A DNA stretch of 5,528 bases, from assembly GCA_900766645.1 (NCBI GenBank), contig CAAFWD010000102.1, forward strand, positions 1 to 5,528, written 5' to 3'. Shown piece by piece: positions 5,462 through 5,528 of this stretch. Source of the DNA: an uncultured Cetobacterium sp. Lineage in GTDB: Bacteria; Fusobacteriota; Fusobacteriia; Fusobacteriales; Fusobacteriaceae. The notes below the pieces were generated by a model. It saw only the letters and a list, made by a program, of their open reading frames with translations. It ran no database searches and was not told the DNA's origin. Each line of letters starts with the position of its first letter. Within the stretch, counting starts at the first letter, position 1. The translations under genes and the position numbers were made by a program.

Positions 5462-5497
5462 ACAATATAAACAATATAAACAATATAAACAACTATA
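5462..5497. repeat. 9-bp tandem repeat, candidate DNA-unwinding element
   Basis: ACAATATAA occurs three times without interruption at 5462-5470, 5471-5479 and 5480-5488, followed by a partial fourth (ACAACTATA). The sequence is almost only A and T and lies beside the iterons, as expected of the strand-opening region of an origin. The 9-bp period differs from the iterons' 22 bp, so Rep is unlikely to bind it the same way. Confidence 0.75.
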
Positions 5498-5528
5498 TAC
5501 AATGTAAATTTTTATATAAAAATAATTA

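Larger units (their letters stand above)
5141..5528. other. replication origin region (iterons plus AT-rich repeats)
   Basis: About 400 bp without a credible gene lies upstream of rep. It holds six clear 22-bp iterons and one half copy, several on a 22-bp (two-turn) pitch, then an AT-rich tail with 9-bp tandem repeats. Next to the initiator gene this is the classic layout of an iteron origin. A weak DnaA-box-like TTATGTACA lies on the minus strand at 5462-5454, one mismatch from TTATNCACA. Confidence 0.8.

Noticed and set aside
5462..5497. CRISPR array
   Set aside because: The 9-bp units are directly adjacent with no spacers, and no cas genes are present.

Overview
The window looks like the backbone of a plasmid, or a plasmid-like replicon, from a very AT-rich anaerobe. 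The best guess is the Fusobacteriota (Fusobacterium/Cetobacterium-like). This rests on the low GC content with A/T-ending codons, strong GGAGG-type ribosome sites with some GTG starts, the protein flavour, and a BamE-like envelope lipoprotein that implies a double-membrane cell. The organism is an inference, not something read directly from the sequence.

Layout, left to right. (1) 1-324 (+): the 3' part of a BamE/SmpA-like lipoprotein gene whose start lies outside the window. (2) 325-555: AT-rich spacer with a good sigma-70 promoter and a leader that could fold over the parA ribosome site. (3) 556-1882 (+): a two-gene partition operon, a small ParA ATPase overlapping by 14 nt a DUF3102-like protein that is the probable centromere-binding partner. 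It ends in a GAAA-loop terminator. (4) 1927-3203 (+): a separately transcribed PAS-PAS-GGDEF diguanylate cyclase, with a directly repeated possible operator at its promoter, a hairpin at the predicted 5' end of its mRNA, and a four-cysteine cluster in the first PAS. (5) 3202-3279: a bidirectional terminator and a long perfect palindrome in the convergent gap. (6) 5122-3281 (-): a 613-aa winged-helix replication initiator. (7) 5123-5528: the replication origin, with 22-bp iterons (TCATTATATAATGACGAAA core), one of them inverted over the rep promoter, then a possible terminator, and a 9-bp tandem repeat in nearly pure A/T that may be the unwinding element.

How it fits together: Rep probably binds the iterons to start replication and the inverted iteron to repress itself. 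ParA and its partner segregate the replicon. The diguanylate cyclase is cargo or a backbone-linked signalling gene. The most striking unexplained element is a 23-bp identical, perfectly palindromic, locally GC-rich sequence (core CTTTCGGGTCACCCGAAAG). It occurs exactly twice, once inside the ParB-like coding sequence and once just after the rep stop codon, so the two copies bracket the cyclase gene. It is a candidate centromere (parS) or a recombination/operator site not matching any I know.
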